Assembly (NCBI RefSeq): GCF_002283365.1
Contig: NZ_MQWD01000001.1
Location: forward strand, 253,948-317,947
DNA length: 64,000 bases
Direction of reading: 5' to 3'
DNA from: Rubrivirga marina
GTDB taxonomy: Bacteria; Bacteroidota; Rhodothermia; Rhodothermales; Rubricoccaceae
Each line of letters starts with the position of its first letter. Position 1 is the first letter of the stretch. The translations under genes and the position numbers were made by a program. Below, in pieces: positions 36,026 through 45,427 of the stretch. Under the pieces are notes generated by a model. The model saw only the letters and a program-made list of their open reading frames with translations. It was not told the origin of the DNA and ran no database searches.

Positions 36026-37474
36026 ATGCGCTTCGCTCCGCTGGCGGCCTTCGCCGCCCTCCTGTTCGCCGCCGGCTGCTCGAGCGGCACCGAGTTCCTC
36101 CAAACCCCCCAGGCCCCGGCCTCAACCGAGCCCGAGTTCGACCCGCTCACCGAGGCCGAGCTGGCCGAGACCGAGGCCAACGAGTTCTCCGTCCCGGTCG
36201 TCTACGACACGCTCGCCAACGGGCTCAAGGTCGTCATCTCCGAGGACCCCTCGGCACCCACGGCCGTCGTCGCCGTCTACTACAACATCGGATTCCGGAT
36301 CGAGCCCCGCGACCGGACCGGGTTCGCCCACCTCTTCGAGCACATGATGTTCCAGGGCTCGGAGCACCTCGGCAAGAACGAGTTCATCGGGCTCGTCCAG
36401 CGCAACGGCGGCGTCCTCAACGGCTCGACGCGGTTCGACTTCACGAACTACTTCGAGATCGTCCCGGCCAACACGCTCGAGACGATGCTCTGGGCCGAGG
36501 CCGACCGGATGCGCGGGCTCCAGGTGACGCAGGAGAACCTGACCAACCAGCAGGGCGTGGTCTCCAACGAGGTCCGCGTCAACGTCATCAACCAGCCGTA
36601 TGGCGGGTTCCCGTGGCTCGACCTCCCGCAGGAGGCCAACGAGAACTGGTACAACGCCCACAACTTCTACGGCGAGCTCAGCGACCTCGAGGCGGCCACG
36701 CTCGACGACGTCCAGGACTTTTTCGACACGTACTACGCACCGAACAACGCCGTCGTGGTCGTCGTCGGCGACGTCGACCCGGACCAGACGATGGGCTGGA
36801 TCGAGCAGTACTTCGGCGGGATCGAGCGGGCCGACGTGCCGCCCATCCCGGATCTCCGCGAGCCGCCGCAGACCGAAGAGAAGCGGGCCTCCAAGGTCGA
36901 CTCGCTCGCCACGCGGCCGGCCCTCGCCTTCGCCTACCATATGCCGCCGCGCAACTCGGAGGCGTACTACGCGATGGGGCTGATCCAGCAGATCCTCCTC
37001 GAGGGCGACGACTCCCGTCTCCACCAGTCGCTGGTCACCGAGAACGGCGTGACGTCGGACGTGAGCGGCGGGATCAACTGGCCGCTCGGCAACATGTACA
37101 ACTACAACGGGCCGATGCTGTGGTCGGCCTGGCTCGTCCACGACCCGGAGACGGCGCCCGACTCGATCCTCGCGCTCATCGACGCGGAGGTCGAGCAACT
37201 CCGTGAGGAGGCCGTCGCCCCAGACGTCCTGGAGCGCGCGAAGGTCAAGCTCCGGAGCGACCTCTACGACACGATCGGCGGGACGTACGGCTTCGGCCGG
37301 GCCGACCTCCTGGCGTCGTTCGCGCTCTTCGACGACGACCCGGCCCGGATCAACACGCTCGTGGACCGCTTCGAGCGCGTGACGCCGGGTCTGATCCGCC
37401 GGACCGCCCGCGAGTGGCTCCGCCCCGAGAACCGGACCGTCATCACGCTCGAGGCCGCCGGCGGCGGCTTGTAG
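36026..37474 (+). CDS. M16-family zinc peptidase, catalytic subunit, lipoprotein
   Basis: A 482-residue predicted lipoprotein (lipobox AAGC, Cys18). The inverted zinc motif HLFEH is at residues 102-106 and the distal Glu lies in the following ~75 residues, as in the N-domain of pitrilysin/MPP enzymes. Two M16 domains are present. The next gene encodes a partner without the zinc motif, so the two likely form a heterodimer that degrades peptides in the periplasm or at the outer membrane. The ATG at 36026 is set by the signal peptide. Confidence 0.92.
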   Translation: MRFAPLAAFAALLFAAGCSSGTEFLQTPQAPASTEPEFDPLTEAELAETEANEFSVPVVYDTLANGLKVVISEDPSAPTAVVAVYYNIGFRIEPRDRTGFAHLFEHMMFQGSEHLGKNEFIGLVQRNGGVLNGSTRFDFTNYFEIVPANTLETMLWAEADRMRGLQVTQENLTNQQGVVSNEVRVNVINQPYGGFPWLDLPQEANENWYNAHNFYGELSDLEAATLDDVQDFFDTYYAPNNAVVVVVGDVDPDQTMGWIEQYFGGIERADVPPIPDLREPPQTEEKRASKVDSLATRPALAFAYHMPPRNSEAYYAMGLIQQILLEGDDSRLHQSLVTENGVTSDVSGGINWPLGNMYNYNGPMLWSAWLVHDPETAPDSILALIDAEVEQLREEAVAPDVLERAKVKLRSDLYDTIGGTYGFGRADLLASFALFDDDPARINTLVDRFERVTPGLIRRTAREWLRPENRTVITLEAAGGGL

Positions 37475-37486
37475 GCGCGGCCCCGT

Positions 37487-37520
37487 CCGCCTCGGCGTCC
37501 CCGCGGACTCCCCGAGGCGG
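37487..37520 (+). terminator. Inverted repeat between the two M16 genes
   Basis: CCGCCTCGG (37487-37495) and CCGAGGCGG (37512-37520) form a 9-bp stem with a 16-base loop, 13 bases after the first M16 stop. It is weaker than a true terminator, so the pair may still be cotranscribed. Confidence 0.35.
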
Positions 37521-37561
37521 GCCGCCGTGTCCCCACTCCCGCCCCGCCGCCCCTGACTCCC

Positions 37562-38962
37562 ATGCTTCGCACTCTCCTCTTCTCCGCTCTCCTGGCCCTC
37601 GCCGGCCCCGCCCTCGCCCAGGGCTTTCCCTCGACGCCGCCCGAGCCCGGGCCGCCACTCCCGTTCGAGATCCCCGAGGGCACGACGTTCGCGCTCGACA
37701 ACGGCGTCGACGTCACGCTCGTCCCCTACGGCAGCCTCCCGAAGGCCGACGTCTACGCCGTCGTCCGCGTGGGGAACGTGGACGAGGCGCCCGACGAGAC
37801 CGGCCGCGCCGACCTCCTGACGTCGCTCCTCACCGAGGGCACCACGAGCCGCTCGGCCGAGCAGATCGCGCGCGAGGCCGCCGAGATGGGCGGCTCCGTC
37901 TCGGCCGGCGCCGGGCTCGACCAGACGTTCGTGACCGGCCGCGTGCTGAGCGAGTTCACGCCCGACCTCGTCCGCCTCGTCGGCGACGTCCTCCGCAACC
38001 CGGCCTTCCCTGAGGACGCGTTCGAGCGCGTCCAGCGCGACGCGCTCCGCGGGGCCGCCGTGGCCCGCTCGCAGCCGGGCACGCTCGCGCAGGCCGCCTT
38101 CTACGAGACGCTCTATGGCGACCACCCGTACGCCCAGGTCATCCTCCCCGACACCGAGGACATCGAGGCGGCCACGGTCGACGGCGTCCGCCAGTTCTAC
38201 GAGGCGAACGTCGGTCCGCAGCGGACGCGGCTCTACGTCGTCGGCCAGTTCGACGAGGACGCCGTCGAGGCGGCCGTGCGCGAGGCGTTCGGCGACTGGT
38301 CGGGTGGCCCGGGCATGAGCCAGCCGACGCCGCCCGAGGCCCAGTCCGGCCGTCGCGTCGTGCTCGTCGACCAGCCCGGCGCCGCGCAGTCGAACGTCTA
38401 CGTCGGCCTCCCGACGATCGACCCTTCGGCCGAGGACTACGTCGCGCTCCAGGTCACGAACGCGCTCCTCGGCGGCTCCTTCGGCTCGCGCATCACGCGC
38501 AACATCCGCGAGGACAAGGGCTACACCTACAGCCCGGGCTCGTCGGTCTCGGCCCGCTACCGCGACGCGTTCTGGGCCGAGCAGGCGGCCGTCGTGACGC
38601 CCCAGACCGGGCCGGCCATCTCGGAGATCCTCTACGAGATCGACAGCCTCGCGACGACGGCGCCCTCCGCCGACGAGCTCGAAGGCATCCAGAACTACCT
38701 CGCCGGGACGTTCGTCCTCCAGAACTCGTCGGCCGGCGGGATCGCGTCGTACCTCGCGTTCCTCGACCTCCACGGGCTCGACCGCGACTACCTCGAGGAC
38801 TACGTCGAGCGCGTCTACGCCGTGACGCCCGAGGACGTCCGCCGCGTGACGGAGGAGTACCTCGGCGCCGACGACACGGCCATCGTGGTCGTCGGCGACC
38901 GGAGCGTGGTCGAGGAGCAGCTGGCGCCGTTCGGCGGCGTCCAGATCACGACGGTCCAGTAG
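37562..38962 (+). CDS. M16-family peptidase, non-catalytic partner subunit
   Basis: A 466-residue secreted protein with a Sec signal peptide ending ALAQ. The position of HxxEH is replaced by GRADLLTSLLTEGT, so zinc binding is lost. The C-domain keeps the Arg/Tyr segment (GGSFGSRITRNIREDKGYTYS) that completes the active site of the partner in M16B heterodimers. This matches known catalytic/non-catalytic M16 gene pairs. It lies 87 bases after the catalytic gene. Confidence 0.9.
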   Translation: MLRTLLFSALLALAGPALAQGFPSTPPEPGPPLPFEIPEGTTFALDNGVDVTLVPYGSLPKADVYAVVRVGNVDEAPDETGRADLLTSLLTEGTTSRSAEQIAREAAEMGGSVSAGAGLDQTFVTGRVLSEFTPDLVRLVGDVLRNPAFPEDAFERVQRDALRGAAVARSQPGTLAQAAFYETLYGDHPYAQVILPDTEDIEAATVDGVRQFYEANVGPQRTRLYVVGQFDEDAVEAAVREAFGDWSGGPGMSQPTPPEAQSGRRVVLVDQPGAAQSNVYVGLPTIDPSAEDYVALQVTNALLGGSFGSRITRNIREDKGYTYSPGSSVSARYRDAFWAEQAAVVTPQTGPAISEILYEIDSLATTAPSADELEGIQNYLAGTFVLQNSSAGGIASYLAFLDLHGLDRDYLEDYVERVYAVTPEDVRRVTEEYLGADDTAIVVVGDRSVVEEQLAPFGGVQITTVQ

Positions 38963-38972
38963 CCGGGTCCGC

Positions 38973-38992
38973 CCGCCTCGGCGCCGAGGCGG
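38973..38992. repeat. 20-base perfect palindrome after the M16 pair
   Basis: CCGCCTCGGCGCCGAGGCGG, identical to the copy at 7146-7165, lies eleven bases after the M16 partner stop and just before the stronger hairpin at 39000-39050. Confidence 0.5.
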
Positions 38993-38999
38993 AGGGTGT

Positions 39000-39050
39000 G
39001 AACGAAGGGAGCCCCGCCGCCAGTCGTTGGCGGCGGGGCTCCCTTCGTTC
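39000..39050. terminator. Perfect 22-bp stem between convergent genes
   Basis: The arms at 39000-39021 and 39029-39050 are perfect inverted copies (starting GAACGAAGGGAGCCCC) around a 7-base loop. It lies between the M16 partner gene and the convergent cupin gene and should terminate in both directions. It is the longest perfect stem found here. Confidence 0.75.
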
Positions 39051-39063
39051 GGATCGGCAGGCG

Positions 39064-39402
39064 CTACCCGTCGTCGCGGTCGTCGACGCGGGCGGGCGGC
39101 GACGTGGCCTCGACGGCGACGAGGTCGTCGAGGACCTTGTAATGGCGGACGGCGCCCTCGGGCACGAGGTAGCTGTCGCCGGCCCCGCACGTGACCACGT
39201 CGTCGCCGACGTGGACCTCGACGCGGCCTTCGACGACGTAGCCGACGGTCTCGTAGGGGCGGGTATGGGGCTCGCCGGCCTCGCCCGCGCTCTCGTTCCA
39301 GAGGCGCATGGCGACGGACGTGCCGGAGACGAGGTAGGTCTGGCCGAGGTCGCCCTCGGGCGCGGCGGCGGAGTCGATTTTCTTGACGGAGTGGTCGGTC
39401 AT
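39064..39402 (-). CDS. Cupin-domain protein
   Basis: A 112-residue single cupin with motif 1 around PHTRPYETVGYVVEGRVEVHVG and motif 2 GDSYLVPEGAVRHYKVLDD. One or two His and a Glu could bind a metal. The ATG at 39402 gives MTDHSVKKID; upstream codons are not coding-like. It is divergent from the FAD monooxygenase gene (62 bases), suggesting possible shared regulation. Substrate unknown. Confidence 0.78.
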   Translation of the reverse strand: MTDHSVKKIDSAAAPEGDLGQTYLVSGTSVAMRLWNESAGEAGEPHTRPYETVGYVVEGRVEVHVGDDVVTCGAGDSYLVPEGAVRHYKVLDDLVAVEATSPPARVDDRDDG

Positions 39403-39464
39403 GGAGGGGTGGGGAGAGAAGGGACGGGTTGAATCCGGGCGCGCCCGGCGGAGTTTCTGGGGCG

Positions 39465-40613
39465 ATGCCGCCTTCTCCTCCGTACGATGTCGCGATCGTC
39501 GGCCTCGGGCCGGTCGGCGCGACGCTGGCGGCGCTCCTCGGAGGGCGCGGTCTCCGCGTGCTGGCGCTGGAGAAGGACGCGGCCCCGCACTCGCTCCCCC
39601 GCGCGGCGCACCTCGACGGCCACGCCCTCCGCGTCCTCGCCGAGGCGGGCATCGAGGCGGAGGGCCGGCCCCTCGACGGGTTCGACCTCGTGGACCGCCG
39701 CGGGCGCCTTTTGCTTCGGGGACGTCCGCGAGAGGGCCCTCCCACCGGTTCCCCCCCCGGCGTGTTGATCCACCAGCCAACCGTCGAGCAGGCGCTCCGC
39801 CGCCAGGTGGCGGCGCTGCCCACCGTGGAGGTCCGCCTCGGGCACGAGGTGGAGCGGGTCGAGGAGAGGGGCGACGGCGTCACCATCGCGGGCCTCGCGT
39901 CGGACGGACCGTTCGACGCCCGCGCACGGCTCGTCGTCGGCTGCGACGGGGCGCGGAGCCGCGTCCGCGAGGCCGCCGGCGCGGAGCTGGTGGGCGGCGG
40001 GTTCGACCAGGCGTGGCTCGTGGTCGACGTCCTCCTTCGCCACGCCGAGGCGGGCAAGGACCTCCCCGACCGGCTTCTCCAGATCGCAGACCCTTCCGGC
40101 CCTGCGACCTACGTCCCGTTTGCCGACCCGCGCCGTCGGTGGGAGTTCAGGCTGTCACCCGGCACCGCCGCCGAGACAGCCTGCCAGCCGGAGGCCGTCC
40201 GCGCCCGCCTGGCACCGCACGTCGATCCGGACGCCGTCGAGGTCGAGCGGGCGGCGGTCTACACCTTCCACGACCTCGTCGCGAGCCGCTGGCGCCGCGG
40301 CCGGCTCGTGCTCGCCGGCGACGCGGCGCACCAGATGCCGCCGTTCCTAGGGCAGGGGCTGGGCGCCGGCCTCCGCGACGTCCGCGCGCTGGCGCCGCTC
40401 TTGGCCGACATCCTCCGGGGCGCCTCGCTCGACCGGCTCGACGCCTACGAGGCCGAGCGCCGACCCCACGTCGAGGCCACGATCCGGCAGGCCGTCCGCC
40501 TCGGGCGGCTCGTGACGCTCCCCGAGCCGTGGGCGACGCTCCGCGACCGGGCGCTCCGCTCGGCCCATCGCCTCCCCCCACTCCGCCGTCGACTGCTGGA
40601 CGTCCGCGGGTGA
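39465..40613 (+). CDS. FAD-dependent aromatic-ring monooxygenase-like protein
   Basis: A 382-residue flavoprotein. The FAD-binding GxGxxG stretch VAIVGLGPVGATLAALLGGRGLRVLALEKD is at about residues 9-38. VVGCDGARSRVR supplies the DG motif and LVLAGDAAHQMPPFLGQGLGAGLRDV the second FAD motif. It resembles the MhpA/PHBH hydroxylases but stops shortly after the flavin domain, about 150-170 residues shorter than MhpA, lacking its thioredoxin-like C-domain. It probably hydroxylates a phenolic or related ring using NAD(P)H. ATG 39465 is chosen. Confidence 0.87.
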   Translation: MPPSPPYDVAIVGLGPVGATLAALLGGRGLRVLALEKDAAPHSLPRAAHLDGHALRVLAEAGIEAEGRPLDGFDLVDRRGRLLLRGRPREGPPTGSPPGVLIHQPTVEQALRRQVAALPTVEVRLGHEVERVEERGDGVTIAGLASDGPFDARARLVVGCDGARSRVREAAGAELVGGGFDQAWLVVDVLLRHAEAGKDLPDRLLQIADPSGPATYVPFADPRRRWEFRLSPGTAAETACQPEAVRARLAPHVDPDAVEVERAAVYTFHDLVASRWRRGRLVLAGDAAHQMPPFLGQGLGAGLRDVRALAPLLADILRGASLDRLDAYEAERRPHVEATIRQAVRLGRLVTLPEPWATLRDRALRSAHRLPPLRRRLLDVRG

Positions 40614-40670
40614 GACGAGAACCCGGCCCACGGGCGTCGGTATCCTCCGCGTCCCTCTCCCCGACCGATC

Positions 40671-41051
40671 ATGGACGTCCTCTCCGCTCCTGGCGCGCCC
40701 GCCGCCGTCGGCCCGTACAGCCACGCCGTACGCGTGGGCGGGCTCCTGTTCTGCTCCGGCCAGGTCGCCCTCGACCCCGAGGCGGGCACGCTCGTCGGCG
40801 ACGAGGTGGCGGCGCAGACGGAGCAGGTGTTCAAAAACATCCGCGCCGTGCTGGCGGCGGCCGGCGCCGACCTCCGGGACGTGGTCAAGACGACGGTCTT
40901 CCTCGACACGATGGACGACTTCCAGGCCATGAACGGCGTCTACGCCGAGGCCTTCGGCGACCACCGACCGGCCCGCTCGACGGTCGCCGTCGATCGGCTC
41001 CCGGTGGGCGCGCTCGTCGAGATCGAGGTCATCGCCGAGATCGCATCGTGA
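40671..41051 (+). CDS. ridA: RidA-family enamine/imine deaminase
   Basis: A 126-residue YjgF/YER057c/UK114 protein at the normal length. It shows GPYSHAVRVGGLLFCSGQVALDP at the start and PARSTVAVDRLPVGALVEIEVIAE at the end, with the catalytic Arg in the PARST segment. RidA hydrolyses reactive 2-aminoacrylate and related enamines made by PLP enzymes. Its stop overlaps the next start (GTGA), so the two genes are translationally coupled. Confidence 0.92.
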   Translation: MDVLSAPGAPAAVGPYSHAVRVGGLLFCSGQVALDPEAGTLVGDEVAAQTEQVFKNIRAVLAAAGADLRDVVKTTVFLDTMDDFQAMNGVYAEAFGDHRPARSTVAVDRLPVGALVEIEVIAEIAS

Positions 41052-41443
41052 AGCCCGGCGACGACGGGCTCCGGGCGTTCTTCGTGGACTACGGCCGGGC
41101 ATTCGAAGCCTACGACGACGCGGGCATCGCGGCGTGCTATGTCACGCCGTGCTTGTTCGTCCGCGACGGGAAGACCGTGGCCGCCCCCTCGCCCGAGGCC
41201 GTGATCGAGAGCGTCCGCCGGCTGCTCGACCTCCACCGGGCGTGGGACGTCCAGAAGGCGAAGGTATCGAAGGTCACGGTCCTCGAGCAGGAACCGGAGC
41301 ACACGCTCGCCCGCGTCGACTGGCGGCTCGGCCGCCCGAAGAGCCGGATGTCGTGGCGGTACGCGACGACCTACACGCTCGTCCCCGACCCCGAGCACGG
41401 CTGGCGGATCGCGGTCGCCATCACCCATGACGCGCCGTTCTGA
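41048..41443 (+). CDS. NTF2-like protein coupled to ridA
   Basis: A 131-residue protein starting at GTG 41048, overlapping the ridA stop by four bases. The sequence (FFVDYGRAFEAYDDAGIAACYVTPCLFVRDGKTVAAPSPEAVIESV) is a helix-strand start like SnoaL/DUF4440-type NTF2 domains. It may bind or process a small metabolite related to the ridA pathway; no catalytic residues are recognised. Confidence 0.75.
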   Translation: MKPGDDGLRAFFVDYGRAFEAYDDAGIAACYVTPCLFVRDGKTVAAPSPEAVIESVRRLLDLHRAWDVQKAKVSKVTVLEQEPEHTLARVDWRLGRPKSRMSWRYATTYTLVPDPEHGWRIAVAITHDAPF

Positions 41444-41519
41444 TGGCGTCGCCGCCCGTCGTGCGTAGTCCGGGAGCGGCGCTTCGCCCCTTCGCCCTAC
41501 GATCCATCCCCCACGTGCC

Positions 41520-42122
41520 ATGACCACCGTCGGCCTCACCGGGGGCATCGGGAGTGGGAAGTCAGCCGTGGCGGCGCGGCTGGAGACGTTCGACGGCGTC
41601 CGCGTGGTCCGTGCGGACGACCTCGCCAAGCGGCTGATGGCCGAGGACCCGGGCGTCCGCCGCCAGCTCGTGGAGCGGTTCGGGGCCGAGACGTTCGGCC
41701 TCGACGGCGCGCTGGACCGGGCCGGGCTGGCACGTCGGGTGTTCGGCGACGAGGCCGAGCTGGCGGCGCTCAACGCCATCGTCCACCCGGCCGTGCGGCG
41801 GGCGTTGGAGGAGACCAAAGCGGACGCCCGCGCCGACGGCGTCCGCGTGCTGGTCTACGAGGCCGCGCTCCTGTTCGAGACCGGGGGCGACCGCGTGGTC
41901 GACCAGGTCGTGGTGGTCGACGCGCCGGTCGACGTCCGCGTGGCCCGGGCCGCGGCGCGCGACGGGGTGCCTGAGGCCGCCGTCCGCGAGCGGATGCGCC
42001 ACCAGATCGACCCGGCCGCGGCCCGCGCCCGCGCCGACCGCGTGATCGACAACGCCGGCGACCTCGACGCGCTCCACGCCGAGGCGGACGCCCTCGCTCG
42101 CGCCCTCGGGCTCGGAGACTGA
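41520..42122 (+). CDS. coaE: Dephospho-CoA kinase
   Basis: A 200-residue P-loop kinase, normal CoaE length. The Walker A GGIGSGKS is at residues 8-15, followed by the CoaE features RADDLAKRLM, LNAIVHPAVRR and EAALLFETG, with the lid region RVARAAARDG and RMRHQIDP. It catalyses the last step of coenzyme A synthesis, phosphorylating dephospho-CoA, in the cytoplasm. The ATG at 41520 puts the P-loop at the expected position. Confidence 0.95.
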   Translation: MTTVGLTGGIGSGKSAVAARLETFDGVRVVRADDLAKRLMAEDPGVRRQLVERFGAETFGLDGALDRAGLARRVFGDEAELAALNAIVHPAVRRALEETKADARADGVRVLVYEAALLFETGGDRVVDQVVVVDAPVDVRVARAAARDGVPEAAVRERMRHQIDPAAARARADRVIDNAGDLDALHAEADALARALGLGD

Positions 42123-42128
42123 CGGGGC

Positions 42129-42145
42129 CTCCCCTATTCGGGGAG
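42129..42145 (+). terminator. Short hairpin after coaE
   Basis: CTCCCC and GGGGAG pair around a TATTC loop, seven bases after the coaE stop. No T-run; weak terminator candidate. Confidence 0.35.
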
Positions 42146-42197
42146 ACGCGGAGAGTGCTGTGTTCCCTATGGTTGGGGCACTTCAGCCCTGGCCCCC

Positions 42198-42632
42198 ATG
42201 CGCCCCGCACTCGGACTTCTCGCCGCCACCCTCCTCGTCGCCCTCGCCCAGTCGGCGACGGCACAGACCTACTCCAACCAGGTCCGCGCCCAGCTCGACG
42301 CCGCCGAGCAGACGCTCCGCGGCCAGGGCTTCCGCCCGACCCACGACTACGAGATCGGCAGCCTCGACGACGGCGCGGAGGAGTCGTTCACGCTCCGGCT
42401 CAGCGCCGAGCGCGAGTACGCCCTCGTCGGCGCCTGCGACGCGGACTGCGACGACATGGACTTCTGGCTCTACGATGAGAACGACAACCTCATCGACTCC
42501 GACACGAGCACCGACGACGTGCCGATCGTCCGCGTGACGCCCCGGTGGTCGGGCGCCTTCCGGATCCGCGTGCGGATGTACGAGTGCTCCGTCGAGCCCT
42601 GCTACTACGGGATCGGCGTGTTCGGGGGCTGA
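42198..42632 (+). CDS. Secreted protein with a four-cysteine beta domain
   Basis: A 144-residue protein with a Sec signal peptide (MRPALGLLAATLLVALAQSATAQ). The mature domain is beta-rich and has four cysteines at C80, C84, C130 and C135, and resembles bacterial pre-peptidase C-terminal-like sandwiches. The same CxxxC and CxxxxC pattern, with alignable strands, occurs in the C-terminal domain of the CHAT protease at 51916-53802, residues ~545-628. It is therefore likely the stand-alone relative of that sensor-like domain. Its 3' end overlaps the convergent next gene by 28 bases. Confidence 0.7.
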   Translation: MRPALGLLAATLLVALAQSATAQTYSNQVRAQLDAAEQTLRGQGFRPTHDYEIGSLDDGAEESFTLRLSAEREYALVGACDADCDDMDFWLYDENDNLIDSDTSTDDVPIVRVTPRWSGAFRIRVRMYECSVEPCYYGIGVFGG

Positions 42633-42976
42633 GCCGGGACCCGGCCGCCCCCGACGCTGTCCTCTCGAAGCGGGACCGTGCGCGTGTCGAAGACGCCGTT
42701 CTGCGTGCCGTTCGGGCCGAGGGCGATCGTGTCCGTCGCGCGCTGCTGGGCCCGGCGGATCGAGTCGGCGCGGGCGGCGGCCTCGGCCTCGATCTCGGAG
42801 CGGAGGCGCGGAGCGGGCGGTGGGGGCGGGGCCGCCCGTTGCCGAGGCACGGCCTCGGCGGGCGCGTCGACCTGGATCCGCGCGACCTCGTCGGCGGATG
42901 GTCGGGCGGCCTGCGTCGTCCCGTACAGGATGATGGCGGCGAGGCCGAGAATGGGGAGCAGGATCGTGCGGGACAC
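42605..42976 (-). CDS. Hypothetical exported or membrane-anchored protein
   Basis: A 123-residue protein with a single N-terminal hydrophobic helix (TILLPILGLAAIILYGTT) and then a Pro/Ala/Arg-rich, probably disordered region (APPPPPAPRLRSEIEAEAAARADSIRRAQQR). No family recognised. It may anchor or link envelope components. It overlaps the secreted four-Cys protein gene by 28 bases at the 3' end. Confidence 0.55.
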   Translation of the reverse strand: MSRTILLPILGLAAIILYGTTQAARPSADEVARIQVDAPAEAVPRQRAAPPPPPAPRLRSEIEAEAAARADSIRRAQQRATDTIALGPNGTQNGVFDTRTVPLREDSVGGGRVPAQPPNTPIP

Positions 42977-43057
42977 GGCGCGTGCGACGACTCACGTCCG
43001 GGTATCGGCAGAAGCGGCGCCGACCTAAACCTCGGCTGAACAAGACGCGATGGGCGG

Positions 43058-43720
43058 CTACAGCCCCGTCCCGTCGTCGGCCCAGCGGAGGCGGTCGAGC
43101 ACGAGCCCGACCCGCGGGGCGAACCCGTCGGCCATCTCGGCCGGGTACCGCACGACGACGTAGAACGTCGTCCCGGCGTGCTCCCCGACGCGGACGCTCC
43201 CGCCCAGGGCCGGGTCGCCGAACCGGTAGCCCGCGCGGACCCACGGCGCGGCGCCCTCGAGCGGCTCGGCCCCGCCGTTGCTCTCCGCGACGGCGCGCGC
43301 CAGGGCGTCAGCGCCCCCCTGGTTCGGCTCGGACGGGACGAACAGGTGGACGCTGCCCTCGAGCGGCGGCGTGCCCATCACGAACCGCGCGGCGTCGCCC
43401 TCGCCGGAGCTCAGGACGTCGGCGGCCCAGTCGGCCGGGACGTAGGTCGAGAATGGAAGCCGCGTGTCCTCGACCGTCACGAGGCGGAGGTCGATGGGCT
43501 CCTCCATGCCCTCGATGGAGATCGTCGCCGTGGCCGTCTCGGGCCGCGAGCCCGGCGCGATGGGGCGGTCGGGGGCCTCCCCCGCTCCCTCCGCCTCGGT
43601 GCCGAGGCCGACGGTGTCGGGCGCGGCGTCGACCGACGGGGCCGGCGTGACGTCGGCAGCCGGCCGGCCGTCGCCGCAGGCGGCGAGGAGAAGGGGGAGG
43701 GCGAGAACGAGCGCGCGCAT
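43058..43720 (-). CDS. Hypothetical lipoprotein
   Basis: A 220-residue predicted lipoprotein (lipobox LLAAC, Cys15). A linker of about 50 residues rich in Ala, Pro and Glu is followed by a folded domain. That domain begins at LRLVTVEDTRLPFSTYVPADWAADV, a start seen in small envelope proteins that bind or sense membrane stress, but no family is firmly recognised. It lies upstream of the hypothetical gene at 42605 and after ribBA on the same strand. Confidence 0.65.
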   Translation of the reverse strand: MRALVLALPLLLAACGDGRPAADVTPAPSVDAAPDTVGLGTEAEGAGEAPDRPIAPGSRPETATATISIEGMEEPIDLRLVTVEDTRLPFSTYVPADWAADVLSSGEGDAARFVMGTPPLEGSVHLFVPSEPNQGGADALARAVAESNGGAEPLEGAAPWVRAGYRFGDPALGGSVRVGEHAGTTFYVVVRYPAEMADGFAPRVGLVLDRLRWADDGTGL

Positions 43721-43774
43721 GACGGGCGGAGCGGGGGGACTCCGGCCGAACGGAGCGCGCCTCCGCCCGTTCCG

Positions 43775-45061
<1,287 letters not shown>

Positions 45062-45075
45062 GGGCGCCCCGCCGT

Positions 45076-45390
45076 CTAGGCGGGCTCGGTGGACGAGAGC
45101 GTGTACCCCACCTTCCCCTTATCGATCCGGAGCTTCGTGCCGCCGTCGACCTCGACGAGGATTGTCTTCTCGTCGACCTGGCGGATCGTGCCGTGGATGC
45201 CGCCGACGGTCACGATCCGGTCGCCCTTCGAGAGGCCCTCGACGAGTTCGCGGTGGGCCTTGGCCTGCTTGGTCTGCGGGCGGATCATCGTGAACCACAT
45301 CACGAGGAAGAGCAGCCCCAGCAGGAGGAGGGGGTTGCCGAAGAGGCCGCCGCTCGGGGCGGCCTGCGCGAGGGGGAGCAGCGTCAGCAT
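45076..45390 (-). CDS. yajC: Sec translocon accessory protein YajC
   Basis: A 104-residue inner-membrane protein: a hydrophobic N-terminus ([30 protein letters not shown]) with the invariant RPQ segment, then the cytoplasmic domain with [14 protein letters not shown]. It associates with SecDF in the Sec translocase. ATG 45390 is used. The SRP RNA gene is 37 bases upstream on the same strand and ribBA is directly downstream. Confidence 0.93.
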   Translation of the reverse strand: MLTLLPLAQAAPSGGLFGNPLLLLGLLFLVMWFTMIRPQTKQAKAHRELVEGLSKGDRIVTVGGIHGTIRQVDEKTILVEVDGGTKLRIDKGKVGYTLSSTEPA

Positions 45391-45427
45391 CGCGGGGGCG
45401 AATCCTGGGGTACGGCCTGGATTACGA

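Noticed and set aside
36122-40057. A 1311-codon minus-strand frame across the M16 genes
   Set aside because: It runs opposite two clear M16 peptidases and the FAD monooxygenase. The composition is Arg/Val/Glu-rich with no recognisable fold, and it spans the 39000-39050 terminator.
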